DNA of 64,000 nt from Halomonas socia (lineage in GTDB: Bacteria > Pseudomonadota > Gammaproteobacteria > Pseudomonadales > Halomonadaceae): positions 2,728,001-2,792,000 of the forward strand of contig NZ_CP048812.1 in assembly GCF_010977575.1 (NCBI RefSeq). Reading direction: 5' to 3'. The notes under the pieces are model-generated. The model saw only the letters and a program-made list of their open reading frames with translations, was not told the origin of the DNA and ran no database searches. A program made the translations under genes and the position numbers. Positions 56,626 through 64,000 of the stretch are shown here, in pieces; positions within the stretch are counted from its first letter, which is position 1, and each line of letters starts with the position of its first letter.

Positions 56626-57573
56626 TTAAATCATCTCCAACCACTGCAGAACGAAGATCCCCAGGCTCACGGTCAGCATCGAGGCGAGGGTCGAGAGCAC
56701 GATCATGTCGGCAGTCAGACGGTCGTTGGCGCCGGCGGCCTTGGCCATCACGAAGGCCACGGCGGCGGTGGGGCTGGCAAGGAACAGGAACAGTACGCCG
56801 AGGGCCTGGCCGCGATAGCCAAGCAGGATGGCGCCCAGGGTGCCCAGCAGCGGCACCCACACCAGCTTCCACAGGCAGACGCTCATCACCAGGCGATTGC
56901 CGCTGCGTATCGAGCGCACGCTGAGGGTACCGCCGATGCAGATCAATGCCAGCGGCAGCGACAGCGAGGCGAAGTATTCGCCGGAGGTAAGCAGCCAGTT
57001 GGGCAGACTGATGCCCAGGGCCGCCACCGGCAGAGCGGCAAATACGCAGAGGATCAGCGGGTTGCGAACGATATCGGCCAGTAGCGTAGGGATATCGGAG
57101 CGTGCGGTGGGACTGTAGAGCGAGAGGATGATGGCCGACAGCACGTTGTAGAGCACGATCACGCTGCCGGCGAGGATACCGCCCAGCGACAGCCCATAGC
57201 CGCCATACATGCTGGCCGCCAGGGCCAGCCCGACCACGCCGCAGTTGCTGCGAAAGGATCCCTGGACGAAGATGCCACGGTCGATAGGCGGGTAGCGGAG
57301 TATCGCCCAGCCCCAGGCGAGCATGAAGCTGATCAAGGTGACACCCAGGAAATAGGCGATCAGGTCCGGCTGGAAGGCTGTCTCCAGATCGGCCTGGATG
57401 ATGCTCAGAAACAGCAGCGTCGGCATGGTGGCCTTGAACACCAGCGCCGAGGCGGTGGCGATAAAGGCCTGGTCGATCCACCCCATGCGCTTGAGCGCCA
57501 GGCCCACCAGGACCATGGCGAAGACCGGCAGGGTGACGTTGAGTGTCGACAGGAAGACATCGAGTAGATTCAT
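56626..57573 (-). CDS. AEC-family (auxin efflux carrier-like) transporter
   Basis: Membrane protein of 315 residues with about ten hydrophobic spans in two five-span repeats. The stretch QGSFRSNCGVVGLALA is the conserved AEC signature region (FRSN..GLPL type). The ATG at 57573 lies 12 bp after the stop codon of a tiny upstream gene (57586-57678), so translation of the two may be coupled. Bacterial AEC proteins move organic acids such as malate or amino-acid-related compounds; the substrate here is unknown. Confidence 0.9.
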   Translation of the reverse strand: MNLLDVFLSTLNVTLPVFAMVLVGLALKRMGWIDQAFIATASALVFKATMPTLLFLSIIQADLETAFQPDLIAYFLGVTLISFMLAWGWAILRYPPIDRGIFVQGSFRSNCGVVGLALAASMYGGYGLSLGGILAGSVIVLYNVLSAIILSLYSPTARSDIPTLLADIVRNPLILCVFAALPVAALGISLPNWLLTSGEYFASLSLPLALICIGGTLSVRSIRSGNRLVMSVCLWKLVWVPLLGTLGAILLGYRGQALGVLFLFLASPTAAVAFVMAKAAGANDRLTADMIVLSTLASMLTVSLGIFVLQWLEMI

Positions 57574-57585
57574 CTGTGTCGGAGC

Positions 57586-57678
57586 CTAGCGCGCCAGCCA
57601 TAGGCCAACGATGATCGCGGCAACCACAGTGGCAAAAAATAGGCGATTACGTAGACGAGTGTCACGGGGGGTAGGCAC
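57586..57678 (-). CDS. 30-residue single-span membrane microprotein upstream of AEC transporter
   Basis: GTG start at 57678 with GGGAG seven bases upstream; 30 residues ending at a TAG. The N-terminal ten residues are basic (PTPRDTRLRNR), followed by one hydrophobic span (LFFATVVAAIIVGLWLA) and a final Arg. It ends 12 bp before the AEC transporter start, so it is probably the first cistron of a two-gene operon. Short positively charged, single-span proteins often act as small subunits or regulators of transporters. No name is known to me; conservation in relatives would test it. Confidence 0.55.
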   Translation of the reverse strand: MPTPRDTRLRNRLFFATVVAAIIVGLWLAR

Positions 57679-57710
57679 GCTGAGCTCCCTGCTGGCCGCT
57701 GGCAAAATTG

Positions 57711-57722
57711 AAACAACTGTTT
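57711..57722. promoter_or_regulatory. Small dyad upstream of microprotein/AEC gene and hydrolase genes
   Basis: AAACA-AC-TGTTT, in an AT-rich stretch between divergent transcripts; may be an operator. Weak evidence. Confidence 0.3.
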
Positions 57723-57820
57723 TAATGCATCGAAAAAAGCATTAGCGTTAGCGTCAATGGTAAGCTCGTTAGCCTGCTATGGCTATCGACGGCCGTGACG
57801 CCTTCGCTCAGGACCCGCAT

Positions 57821-58642
57821 ATGTCTCACTCACGACCCGCGCCTTCCCGCGACCGCCTGGTATTCGCCCATGCCAACGGCTTCACCGGTGGCAGCTACCG
57901 CAGCTTCCTGGCCCCGCTGGCCGAGCGCTTCGACCTGCATCCGCTGGATCGCCTGGCGCATCATCCCGACTATCCGGTGGGCAATAACTGGCTGGCGCTG
58001 CGTGACGAGCTGCTCGAGCAGCTGGCACACCACGAGGCACCGGTGATCGGCGTCGGCCACTCCATGGGCGGCGTGTTGATGGCCATGGCCGCCGAGCAGG
58101 CGCCGCAGCGCTTTCGCTGCGTGGTGGTGCTCGACCCACCGCTGATGCTGGGGCTCGACGCCCTGGCGATGAAGGTCGCCAAGCGCTTCGGCATGGTCGA
58201 CCGGGTGACGCCGGCGGGCAAGAGCCTGGGGCGGCGCGCACGCTGGTCGAACCGCGAGGCCATGGCCCACTACCTGCGTAGTCGCGGCCTGTTCAAGCGC
58301 TTCACCGACCAGGCGCTCAACGACTACGTCGAGGGAGGTACCCGGCTGCTCGAGGACGGCGCTGCCCAACTGGTGTTCGACCCGGCCATCGAGGTCGAGA
58401 TCTTTCGCCACCTGCCCGATCATCTCCACGGCCTGCCGGGGCGGCTCGAGGTGCCGCTGGCGCTGATCGCCGGCGACCAGTCCGACCTGCTGACCCCGGC
58501 TCGGCGGCGGCGCTTGACGCGCCACGGCGTGCGCGTCGAGACCGCCCCGGGCGGGCACATGTTTCCCATGGAGCAGCCCCGCGAGGCGCGCCGCGTGCTG
58601 CTCGCCACCATCGATTCGCTGCTGGAGTCCGCCGATGGCTGA
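57821..58642 (+). CDS. Alpha/beta hydrolase
   Basis: Alpha/beta-fold hydrolase of 273 residues. The nucleophile elbow GHSMGG, the opening FAHANGFTGGSYRSFL (oxyanion-hole region) and a late histidine in APGGHMFPMEQP are consistent with a Ser-Asp-His triad. The ATG at 57821 follows CAGGA; an earlier in-frame ATG at 57779 is possible. It overlaps the next hydrolase gene by eight bases. Substrate unknown; the two adjacent hydrolases and the patatin-like protein suggest an esterase/lipase cluster. Confidence 0.87.
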   Translation: MSHSRPAPSRDRLVFAHANGFTGGSYRSFLAPLAERFDLHPLDRLAHHPDYPVGNNWLALRDELLEQLAHHEAPVIGVGHSMGGVLMAMAAEQAPQRFRCVVVLDPPLMLGLDALAMKVAKRFGMVDRVTPAGKSLGRRARWSNREAMAHYLRSRGLFKRFTDQALNDYVEGGTRLLEDGAAQLVFDPAIEVEIFRHLPDHLHGLPGRLEVPLALIAGDQSDLLTPARRRRLTRHGVRVETAPGGHMFPMEQPREARRVLLATIDSLLESADG

Positions 58643-59513
58643 GCCTACCCCCCTGACCCTGGCTGACGGCCGCCTGGCCGGCCTCAGCTGGGGCGATCCC
58701 GATGCGCCCACCTGGCTGGCGTTGCACGGTTGGCTGGATAACGCCGCGACCTTCACGCGCCTGGCGCCACACCTGGTCGAGGCGCTCGGGGTGCGCATCG
58801 TGGCCATCGACTTCGCCGGCCACGGCCAGTCGCGGCCGCATCCCGACGGCGTCGACTACGCGATCTGGGATTACCTGCACGACGCCCTGGATGCCCTGGA
58901 TGAACTCGACCTCGAGCCGGCCACGCTGCTGGCCCACTCGATGGGCGCCGGGGTCAGCTGCCTGCTGGCGGCGGCCTTTCCCGAGCGCGTCGAACGACTG
59001 ATGCTGATCGACAGCCTGGGCACGCTCTCGACCCCCGCCGAGCAGATGCCGGAGCAGCTGCGCAAGGGCATTCTGGGGCACCGCCGTCGCCTTTCCCCGC
59101 CGCCGCGCTATGCTGATATCGAGAGCGCCGTGGCGGCACGCGGCAAGGGCGGCGTGATGCCGCTGGACGCCGCCACCGTGCGTCCGCTGGTGACGCGCAA
59201 CGCCGCGCCGCTGGCCGATGGGGGGGTGCAGCTGCGCACCGATCCACGCTTGATGCGCCCCTCGCTGGTGCGCTTCACGCCGGAGCAGGTGCTGGCCAAC
59301 CTGGCCGCCATCCAGGCGCCGGTGATGCTGGTCGAGGGCGAGACCGGCGTGCTGCCCAACCGTGAGGGCATCGAGCGAGCGCGGGCCGCGGTCGCTCAGC
59401 TGCATCGCCGTGTGCTGCCGGGCGGGCACCATCTGCATCTCGACCCGCGCACGGTGGCGGCGGTGGCCGAGGCGATCATTGCCTGGTATCAGGAGCAGGC
59501 CGCGCTGGCGTGA
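58635..59513 (+). CDS. Alpha/beta hydrolase (second)
   Basis: Alpha/beta-fold hydrolase of 292 residues. LALHGWLDNAATF marks the oxyanion region, AHSMGAG the nucleophilic serine elbow, and LPGGHHLHLD the catalytic histidine. It resembles the MhpC/serine-hydrolase-like group but cannot be assigned to a reaction. Its ATG lies within the last eight bases of the preceding hydrolase gene, and the patatin-like gene starts 10 bp after its stop, so all three are one transcript. Confidence 0.88.
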   Translation: MAEPTPLTLADGRLAGLSWGDPDAPTWLALHGWLDNAATFTRLAPHLVEALGVRIVAIDFAGHGQSRPHPDGVDYAIWDYLHDALDALDELDLEPATLLAHSMGAGVSCLLAAAFPERVERLMLIDSLGTLSTPAEQMPEQLRKGILGHRRRLSPPPRYADIESAVAARGKGGVMPLDAATVRPLVTRNAAPLADGGVQLRTDPRLMRPSLVRFTPEQVLANLAAIQAPVMLVEGETGVLPNREGIERARAAVAQLHRRVLPGGHHLHLDPRTVAAVAEAIIAWYQEQAALA

Positions 59514-59523
59514 AGGAGGCCAT

Positions 59524-60582
59524 ATGAGCAGCAAGACGCAGGCCGGCAAGCGCGTGGCGCTGGTGCTGGGCAGCGGCGGGGCACGGGGCTACGCGCATAT
59601 CGGCGTGATCGACGAACTCGAGGCGCGCGGCTACCGGATCATCGCTATCTCGGGGTGCTCGATGGGCGCGCTGGTGGGCGGCATTCACGCCGCCGGCCAG
59701 CTCGACGGCTACCGCGAATGGGTTTGCGCGCTGGACTATTTCGACGTGCTCAAGCTGGTCGACGTGACCTGGAGCCCGATGGGCGCGATGCGTGCCAACA
59801 AGGTGATGAGCAAGCTCGATAACCTGATCGGCGAGACGCAGATCGAGGACCTGACGATCCCGGTGACCACCGTGGCTACCGACCTGGTCCGCCAGCGCGA
59901 GGTGTGGTTCCAGAGCGGCCCGTTGCTGCAGGCGATCCGCGCCTCGATCGCCGTGCCCGGCATCATCACCCCGGTACATATCGGCGATCAGGTGCTGGTC
60001 GATGGCGGCCTGCTCAACCCGCTGCCGATCATGCCCACGCTCTCCGCCCACGCCGACATGGTGTTGGCGGTCAACGTCACCGCCCAGAGCCCCTATCCGG
60101 TGTCGCTGGAAGCGCTGCTGCCCGCCGATGAAGCGGCCGAGGAGCAGGCCCGCGAAGAGGCGCGGGAAGCCGAGGGCCGTGGCTTCAGCGCCTGGATGAC
60201 CGGGGTGCGCGACCAGGCCCAGCGCATGTTCGCCAGCCGCAGCGATGACGATGCCGATGACGTCGATAGCGAGCAGATGGCCACACGCCGCGCCTGGAGC
60301 AAGCTCGACATGATGCTCGAATCCTTCGATATCACCCAGGCGGCGCTAGCCCGCTACAAGATCGCCGGCTACCCGCCGGACGTGCTGATCGAGGTGCCCA
60401 AGTCGGTGTGCGGCGCCTACGAGTTCCACCGTGCCGAGGCGCTGATCCAGCTCGGCCGGCATCTTGCCGTGCAGGCGCTGGATCGCTACGAAGGCCGCCA
60501 TCGCGCCAAGGGCTACGAGGCCGACGCGACCATCGTCGAGCCGCCGCAGACCCCGCACCAGGCCACTCCCGGCGTCGAGTGA
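59524..60582 (+). CDS. Patatin-like phospholipase (RssA/YchK-like)
   Basis: Serine lipid acyl hydrolase family, 352 residues. The oxyanion motif GSGGARG (residues 16-22), the nucleophile motif GCSMG with Ser46, and the dyad aspartate in DGG (Asp160) are intact. The C-terminal third is charged and contains DDDADD-type stretches. The ATG at 59524 follows GGAGG. It resembles E. coli RssA (301 residues) with an added acidic insert at about 215-245. It probably acts on phospholipids in the cytoplasm; the real substrate is unknown. Confidence 0.9.
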   Translation: MSSKTQAGKRVALVLGSGGARGYAHIGVIDELEARGYRIIAISGCSMGALVGGIHAAGQLDGYREWVCALDYFDVLKLVDVTWSPMGAMRANKVMSKLDNLIGETQIEDLTIPVTTVATDLVRQREVWFQSGPLLQAIRASIAVPGIITPVHIGDQVLVDGGLLNPLPIMPTLSAHADMVLAVNVTAQSPYPVSLEALLPADEAAEEQAREEAREAEGRGFSAWMTGVRDQAQRMFASRSDDDADDVDSEQMATRRAWSKLDMMLESFDITQAALARYKIAGYPPDVLIEVPKSVCGAYEFHRAEALIQLGRHLAVQALDRYEGRHRAKGYEADATIVEPPQTPHQATPGVE

Positions 60583-60583
60583 A

Positions 60584-61177
60584 TCACATCGCCTCGCCGC
60601 GCCGGCGTAGCAGTACGTACACCGCGCCGGTGCCGCCGTCCAGCTCGCGGGCCGAGCAGAACGCCAGCACGCTCGGCCACTCGCGCAGCCAGGCATTGAC
60701 GTGGCTCTTGATCACCGGGAAGTCGCTGGCGCCGGTGTGCACGCTGGTGCGGGACTTGCCGTGGACGATCAGTACGCAGCGCATGCGCTGGCTACGCGCC
60801 TCGGCGAGGAAGCTCTCGAGCTCGCTGCGCGCCTCGTCGACGCTATAGCCATGCAGATCGAGGCCCGCTTCCCAACTGATGCCGCCGCGCTTGAGCTGGG
60901 CATGAGTGCGGTAGGGCAGGTCGGCCACCGCGAAGTCGAGAAACTCCGAGGGCCGCACCGGCTCGACCCGGCCGTCGCTGGTGCGGCTGCTGGTCTGCTG
61001 GGTATCCACCGCGGTGGCGGCAGCGCGGCGTTCGGCCAGTGCCGCCGCACGGCGCCGCTGGGCGGGCTTGCCGGGGTCGGCGCGATTGCTGTCCAGGCGA
61101 CGCACGCCGGCCTCGCTGAGGGCCTGACGGAACAGGTTGATCTCGTCGTCATCCGGTGGATCCGGGCGTCGGCTCAT
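60584..61177 (-). CDS. Smr-domain protein (SmrA/YdaL-like)
   Basis: Protein of 197 residues. A charged N-terminal segment (about 1-100, rich in Arg/Ala) precedes an Smr domain with the [11 protein letters not shown] motif and VLIVHGKSR. Smr domains nick or bind nucleic acids and some act as endoribonucleases on stalled ribosome mRNAs. The N-terminal region, including [12 protein letters not shown], is typical of proteobacterial stand-alone Smr proteins. It converges with the patatin gene (stop codons adjacent) and is divergent from prmB. Confidence 0.9.
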   Translation of the reverse strand: MSRRPDPPDDDEINLFRQALSEAGVRRLDSNRADPGKPAQRRRAAALAERRAAATAVDTQQTSSRTSDGRVEPVRPSEFLDFAVADLPYRTHAQLKRGGISWEAGLDLHGYSVDEARSELESFLAEARSQRMRCVLIVHGKSRTSVHTGASDFPVIKSHVNAWLREWPSVLAFCSARELDGGTGAVYVLLRRRGEAM

Positions 61178-61331
61178 GCAATCTCTCTCGTGGCGTGCGG
61201 CGTCGCGTACCGGGGCTGGCCGCGGTACGATTCAGCGCCAGTATACCGGCTGGCGAGTGACTGTGAACCGTGGCGCGCTGAGGGTACAATCATGCACCCT
61301 GACCCGCACCAGCCAACTGACAGGATGCCGC

Positions 61332-62285
61332 GTGGCCGACTCTTCCCCAGCAGCCGTATCGACCCTGACGCTCGCCGACGCCGAGCTTGCCGAGGGCCTC
61401 ATCACCCTGCGCGACTGCCTGCGCTGGGCGACCAGCGAGTTTCATGCCCACGGCCTGTTCTACGGCCACGGCACCGCCTCGCCGTGGGATGAAGCCGTGG
61501 CGTTGACCCTGGGGGCGCTGCACCTGCCCTGGGACGTCGACCCGGCGGTGCTCGAGGCGCGGCTGCTACCCATGGAGCGCGCGCGCATCGTGGCCTTGAC
61601 CCGGGCGCGCATCGAGACCCGCCAGCCGCTGCCCTACCTGCTCGGCGAGTGTTTCTATGCCGGCTACCCCTTCCACGTCGACGAGCGGGTGCTGATCCCG
61701 CGCTCGCCGATCGCCGAGCTGATCGAGGACGGCTTCGCCGCCTGGTTCCCCGACCAGCCGCCGGCGCGGGTGCTCGACCTGTGCAGCGGCTCGGGCTGCA
61801 TCGGCATCGCCACCGCACTGACCCTGCCGACCTGCGAGGTCGATCTGGCCGAGATCAGCGTCGCGGCGCTGGAGGTGGCCAAGGCCAATATCAGCCGTCA
61901 CGATGTCGGTGCTCGAGTGCGTGCGGTGCACTCCGACGTGTTCGCCGGCGTGGCCGGCCAGCGCTACGACCTGATCGTCGCCAATCCGCCCTATGTCGAT
62001 GCCCGCGACCTGGCCACCATGCCCGCCGAGTTCCAGCACGAGCCGGCGCTGGCGTTGGGCGCCGGCGACGACGGCCTGGACATCGTGCGACGCATCCTGC
62101 GCGACGCCCGGGCGCATCTTAGCGACGACGGCGTGTTGATCGTCGAGGTCGGCAACTCCGACCGCCACCTCGAGGCGGCCTTCCCCGAGGTGCCGTTCCT
62201 GTGGCTGGAGTTCGAGCGTGGCGGCCAGGGCGTGTTCGTGCTCGACGCTGTGACACTCAACGCCCACGCCGCGGCCTTTGCCTGA
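61332..62285 (+). CDS. prmB: Ribosomal protein uL3 N5-glutamine methyltransferase PrmB
   Basis: SAM-dependent methyltransferase of 317 residues that modifies a glutamine of ribosomal protein L3. The SAM-binding motif [13 protein letters not shown] and the substrate glutamine motif NPPY (Asn218-Tyr221) are present, and the helical N-terminal domain (residues 1-115) has the PrmB-type sequence with [12 protein letters not shown]. The GTG at 61332 is six bases after AGGA and gives the expected length (E. coli 310). aroC follows 28 bp later, the usual gene order in gammaproteobacteria. Confidence 0.94.
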   Translation: MADSSPAAVSTLTLADAELAEGLITLRDCLRWATSEFHAHGLFYGHGTASPWDEAVALTLGALHLPWDVDPAVLEARLLPMERARIVALTRARIETRQPLPYLLGECFYAGYPFHVDERVLIPRSPIAELIEDGFAAWFPDQPPARVLDLCSGSGCIGIATALTLPTCEVDLAEISVAALEVAKANISRHDVGARVRAVHSDVFAGVAGQRYDLIVANPPYVDARDLATMPAEFQHEPALALGAGDDGLDIVRRILRDARAHLSDDGVLIVEVGNSDRHLEAAFPEVPFLWLEFERGGQGVFVLDAVTLNAHAAAFA

Positions 62286-62313
62286 TCCCTGACTCCACCT
62301 GCGAGGAACGCCC

Positions 62314-63399
62314 ATGTCCGGCAACACCTTCGGCAAGCTGTTCACCGTCACCACCTTCGGCGAGAGCCACGGCCCGGCGCTGGGTGCCATCGTCGACGGC
62401 TGCCCGCCGGGGCTCGCGCTCAGCGAAGCCGACCTTCAGGGCGATCTCGACCGGCGCCGACCGGGTACTTCGCGCCACACCACCCAGCGCCGCGAGCCCG
62501 ATCAGGTGCGCATCCTCTCCGGGGTGTTCGAGGGTGTCACCACCGGTACCTCGATCGGTCTGCTGATCGAGAACACCGACCAGCGCTCCAAGGATTACTC
62601 CAAGATCAAGGACCAGTTCCGCCCGGCCCATGCCGACTACACCTACCACCACAAGTACGGCGTGCGCGACTATCGCGGCGGCGGTCGCTCCAGCGCCCGC
62701 GAGACCGCCATGCGCGTTGCCGCTGGCGCCATCGCCAAGAAGTACCTGGCCACCCTGGGTATCCAGGTGCGCGGCTACATGAGCCAGCTCGGCCCCATCG
62801 AGATCGAGTTCAAGGAGTGGCAGTCGGTAGGCGAGAACGCCTTCTTCTGCCCCGACCCCGACAAGGTGCCGGAGCTCGAGGCCTACATGGACCAGCTGCG
62901 TCGCGACCAGGACTCGGTGGGCGCCAAGATCAGCGTGGTCGCCGAGGGCCTGCCGCCGGGCCTCGGCGAGCCGGTATTCGACCGCCTCGATGCCGATCTG
63001 GCCCACGGCCTGATGAGCATCAACGCGGTCAAGGGCGTGGAGATCGGTGCCGGCTTTGCCTGCGTGGCGCAGCGCGGCAGCGAGCACCGCGACGAGATGA
63101 CCCCCGAGGGCTTTCTCTCCAACCACGCCGGCGGCGTGCTCGGTGGCATCTCCTCGGGCCAGCCGCTGATCGCCCACCTGGCGCTCAAGCCGACCTCCAG
63201 CATCACCACGCCGGGGCGCTCCATCGACGTCCACGGCAACCCGGTGGAGGTGGTCACCAAGGGCCGCCACGACCCCTGTGTCGGCATCCGAGCGACCCCC
63301 ATCGCCGAGGCAATGATGGCGCTGACCCTGATCGACCACCTGCTGCGCCACCGTGCCCAAAACCTCGACGTGCGCGTCAACACCCCCCGCCTGAGCTGA
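62314..63399 (+). CDS. aroC: Chorismate synthase
   Basis: Reduced-FMN-dependent enzyme of 361 residues that makes chorismate, the branch point to aromatic amino acids, folate and quinones. Family signatures [18 protein letters not shown] (residues 14-31), [13 protein letters not shown] and the C-terminal [17 protein letters not shown] are intact. Length equals E. coli AroC (361). A long hairpin follows at 63404. It is co-transcribed with prmB. Confidence 0.97.
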   Translation: MSGNTFGKLFTVTTFGESHGPALGAIVDGCPPGLALSEADLQGDLDRRRPGTSRHTTQRREPDQVRILSGVFEGVTTGTSIGLLIENTDQRSKDYSKIKDQFRPAHADYTYHHKYGVRDYRGGGRSSARETAMRVAAGAIAKKYLATLGIQVRGYMSQLGPIEIEFKEWQSVGENAFFCPDPDKVPELEAYMDQLRRDQDSVGAKISVVAEGLPPGLGEPVFDRLDADLAHGLMSINAVKGVEIGAGFACVAQRGSEHRDEMTPEGFLSNHAGGVLGGISSGQPLIAHLALKPTSSITTPGRSIDVHGNPVEVVTKGRHDPCVGIRATPIAEAMMALTLIDHLLRHRAQNLDVRVNTPRLS

Positions 63400-63403
63400 A
63401 TCC

Positions 63404-63437
63404 CACCGCGGCACCGGCAAGCGTTGGTGCCGCGGTG
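63404..63437 (+). terminator. Long hairpin after aroC, probable terminator
   Basis: Perfect 12-base stem CACCGCGGCACC / GGTGCCGCGGTG with a 10-base loop; the trailing T-tract is weak. Confidence 0.65.
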
Positions 63438-63489
63438 CGGGCCTTCTCTGTAAGACTGCTAGACTGGTGACAAGTCCGCCAGTCGAGTC

Positions 63490-63891
63490 ATGCTATCTAT
63501 GAAAATCAACGTCGAGTTCGATCTCACCCCTCAGGAGTTCCGCCAGGCTATGGGACTGCCGGACGTCGAGGCCTTCCAGAACGACCTGATGGCCCGCATC
63601 CAGCAGCAGATGGAGGCGGGTGTGGAGGGCTACGACCCGATGAGCCTGATGCAGCCGTTTCTGCAGCAGCCGTTCTTCAAGGAGGGCATGCAGCAACCGT
63701 TCATGAAGGACAGCATGGCCCAGAGTCTGGCCAGCTTCGGCAGCTACCAGCAGATGATGCTGGACATGCTGCGCCAGGCGTCCAGCAGTGGGCGCAAGCC
63801 GCAGGAAGAAGCGCCCGCTGCGTCGTCTGACGAGCAACCGACGCCATCGCGCGGCAAGGCCTCGGCGAGTTCGCGCGCCAAGCGCAAGTGA
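63490..63891 (+). CDS. DUF6489-like small protein of unknown function
   Basis: Protein of up to 133 residues (ATG at 63490 or 63499). The N-terminal part (KINVEFDLTPQEFRQAMGLPDVEAFQ) resembles a conserved proteobacterial family with no known role. The middle is Met/Gln-rich (QQQMEAG, MQPFLQQPFFKEGMQQ), and the last 45 residues are low-complexity Ser/Ala/Lys ending in RAKRK. It may be a phasin-like or poly-hydroxyalkanoate granule-related small protein, but I cannot show this. It is transcribed alone. Confidence 0.68.
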   Translation: MLSMKINVEFDLTPQEFRQAMGLPDVEAFQNDLMARIQQQMEAGVEGYDPMSLMQPFLQQPFFKEGMQQPFMKDSMAQSLASFGSYQQMMLDMLRQASSSGRKPQEEAPAASSDEQPTPSRGKASASSRAKRK

Positions 63892-64000
63892 ACGCGGCGT
63901 GGCGGGCTTGATCCCGGTCAAGCAAGTGGCTATTGGCGTATTGCAACCCGAACGAGGACAGACTACGCTTTGTGCACTGCAGCAAATTGCTTGATCCCCT

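Overview
The window looks like a chromosomal piece of a moderately halophilic gammaproteobacterium, most likely Halomonas or a close relative in the Halomonadaceae. This is inferred from the high-GC coding style, the familiar look of the housekeeping proteins (PepN, HtpG, PntAB, GpsA, PrmB, AroC, Slt), and a strongly acidic lipoprotein. No rRNA, tRNA, CRISPR array, transposase or prophage gene was seen.

1-16.8 kb is an arsenic region. It opens with the end of a phosphate ABC transporter (pstC partial, pstA, pstB). Next comes the arsenate-disposal pair gapdh-arsJ, then arsR, an arsenite permease of the bile acid/arsenite (BASS) superfamily, an ArsH-like FMN reductase and a second arsR. A minus-strand operon follows, whose order and domains match the anaerobic arsenite oxidase operon arxB'-A-B-C-D, extended by a SlyD-like prolyl isomerase. 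A small unknown gene and an ACR3 arsenite efflux pump close the block. AT-rich inverted repeats lie 20-55 bp upstream of gapdh, arxB' and acr3 and could be shared arsenic-responsive operators. The genes suggest that As(III) is oxidised outside the cytoplasm by Arx, that As(V) entering through phosphate transporters is removed as 1-arseno-3-phosphoglycerate by GAPDH/ArsJ, and that residual As(III) is pumped out by ACR3.

16.9-26.4 kb holds fatty-acid genes (thiolase, TetR regulator, acyl-CoA dehydrogenase with a PsrA-like box), a frameshifted ygiD-type dioxygenase, and a four-gene Zn/Mn ABC transporter in which one permease carries a DtxR-like tail. A DUF454 membrane protein follows.

26.4-45.9 kb is mostly core genome: pepN, lemA with an M48 protease, a YegS-like lipid kinase, an acidic lipoprotein, a cold-shock protein, a LysE exporter, slt, two PaaI-type thioesterases, htpG (with a textbook sigma-32 promoter), an isochorismatase-like protein, pntAB, gpsA and sixA.

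46.0-56.5 kb is a D-glucarate/galactarate catabolic locus: kdgD, a TctCBA-type tripartite transporter, a talarate/galactarate dehydratase-like enolase, garD, gudD, a FadR-type GntR regulator and 2-oxoglutarate semialdehyde dehydrogenase. Its middle part is visibly AT-rich, suggesting separate ancestry. Three of its genes (kdgD, tctA and the enolase) carry one-base contractions in homopolymers, as does ygiD; these are either sequencing errors or real inactivation.

56.6-64 kb contains an AEC transporter with an overlooked 30-residue membrane microprotein, two alpha/beta hydrolases, a patatin-like protein, an Smr protein, prmB, aroC and a DUF6489-like small protein.
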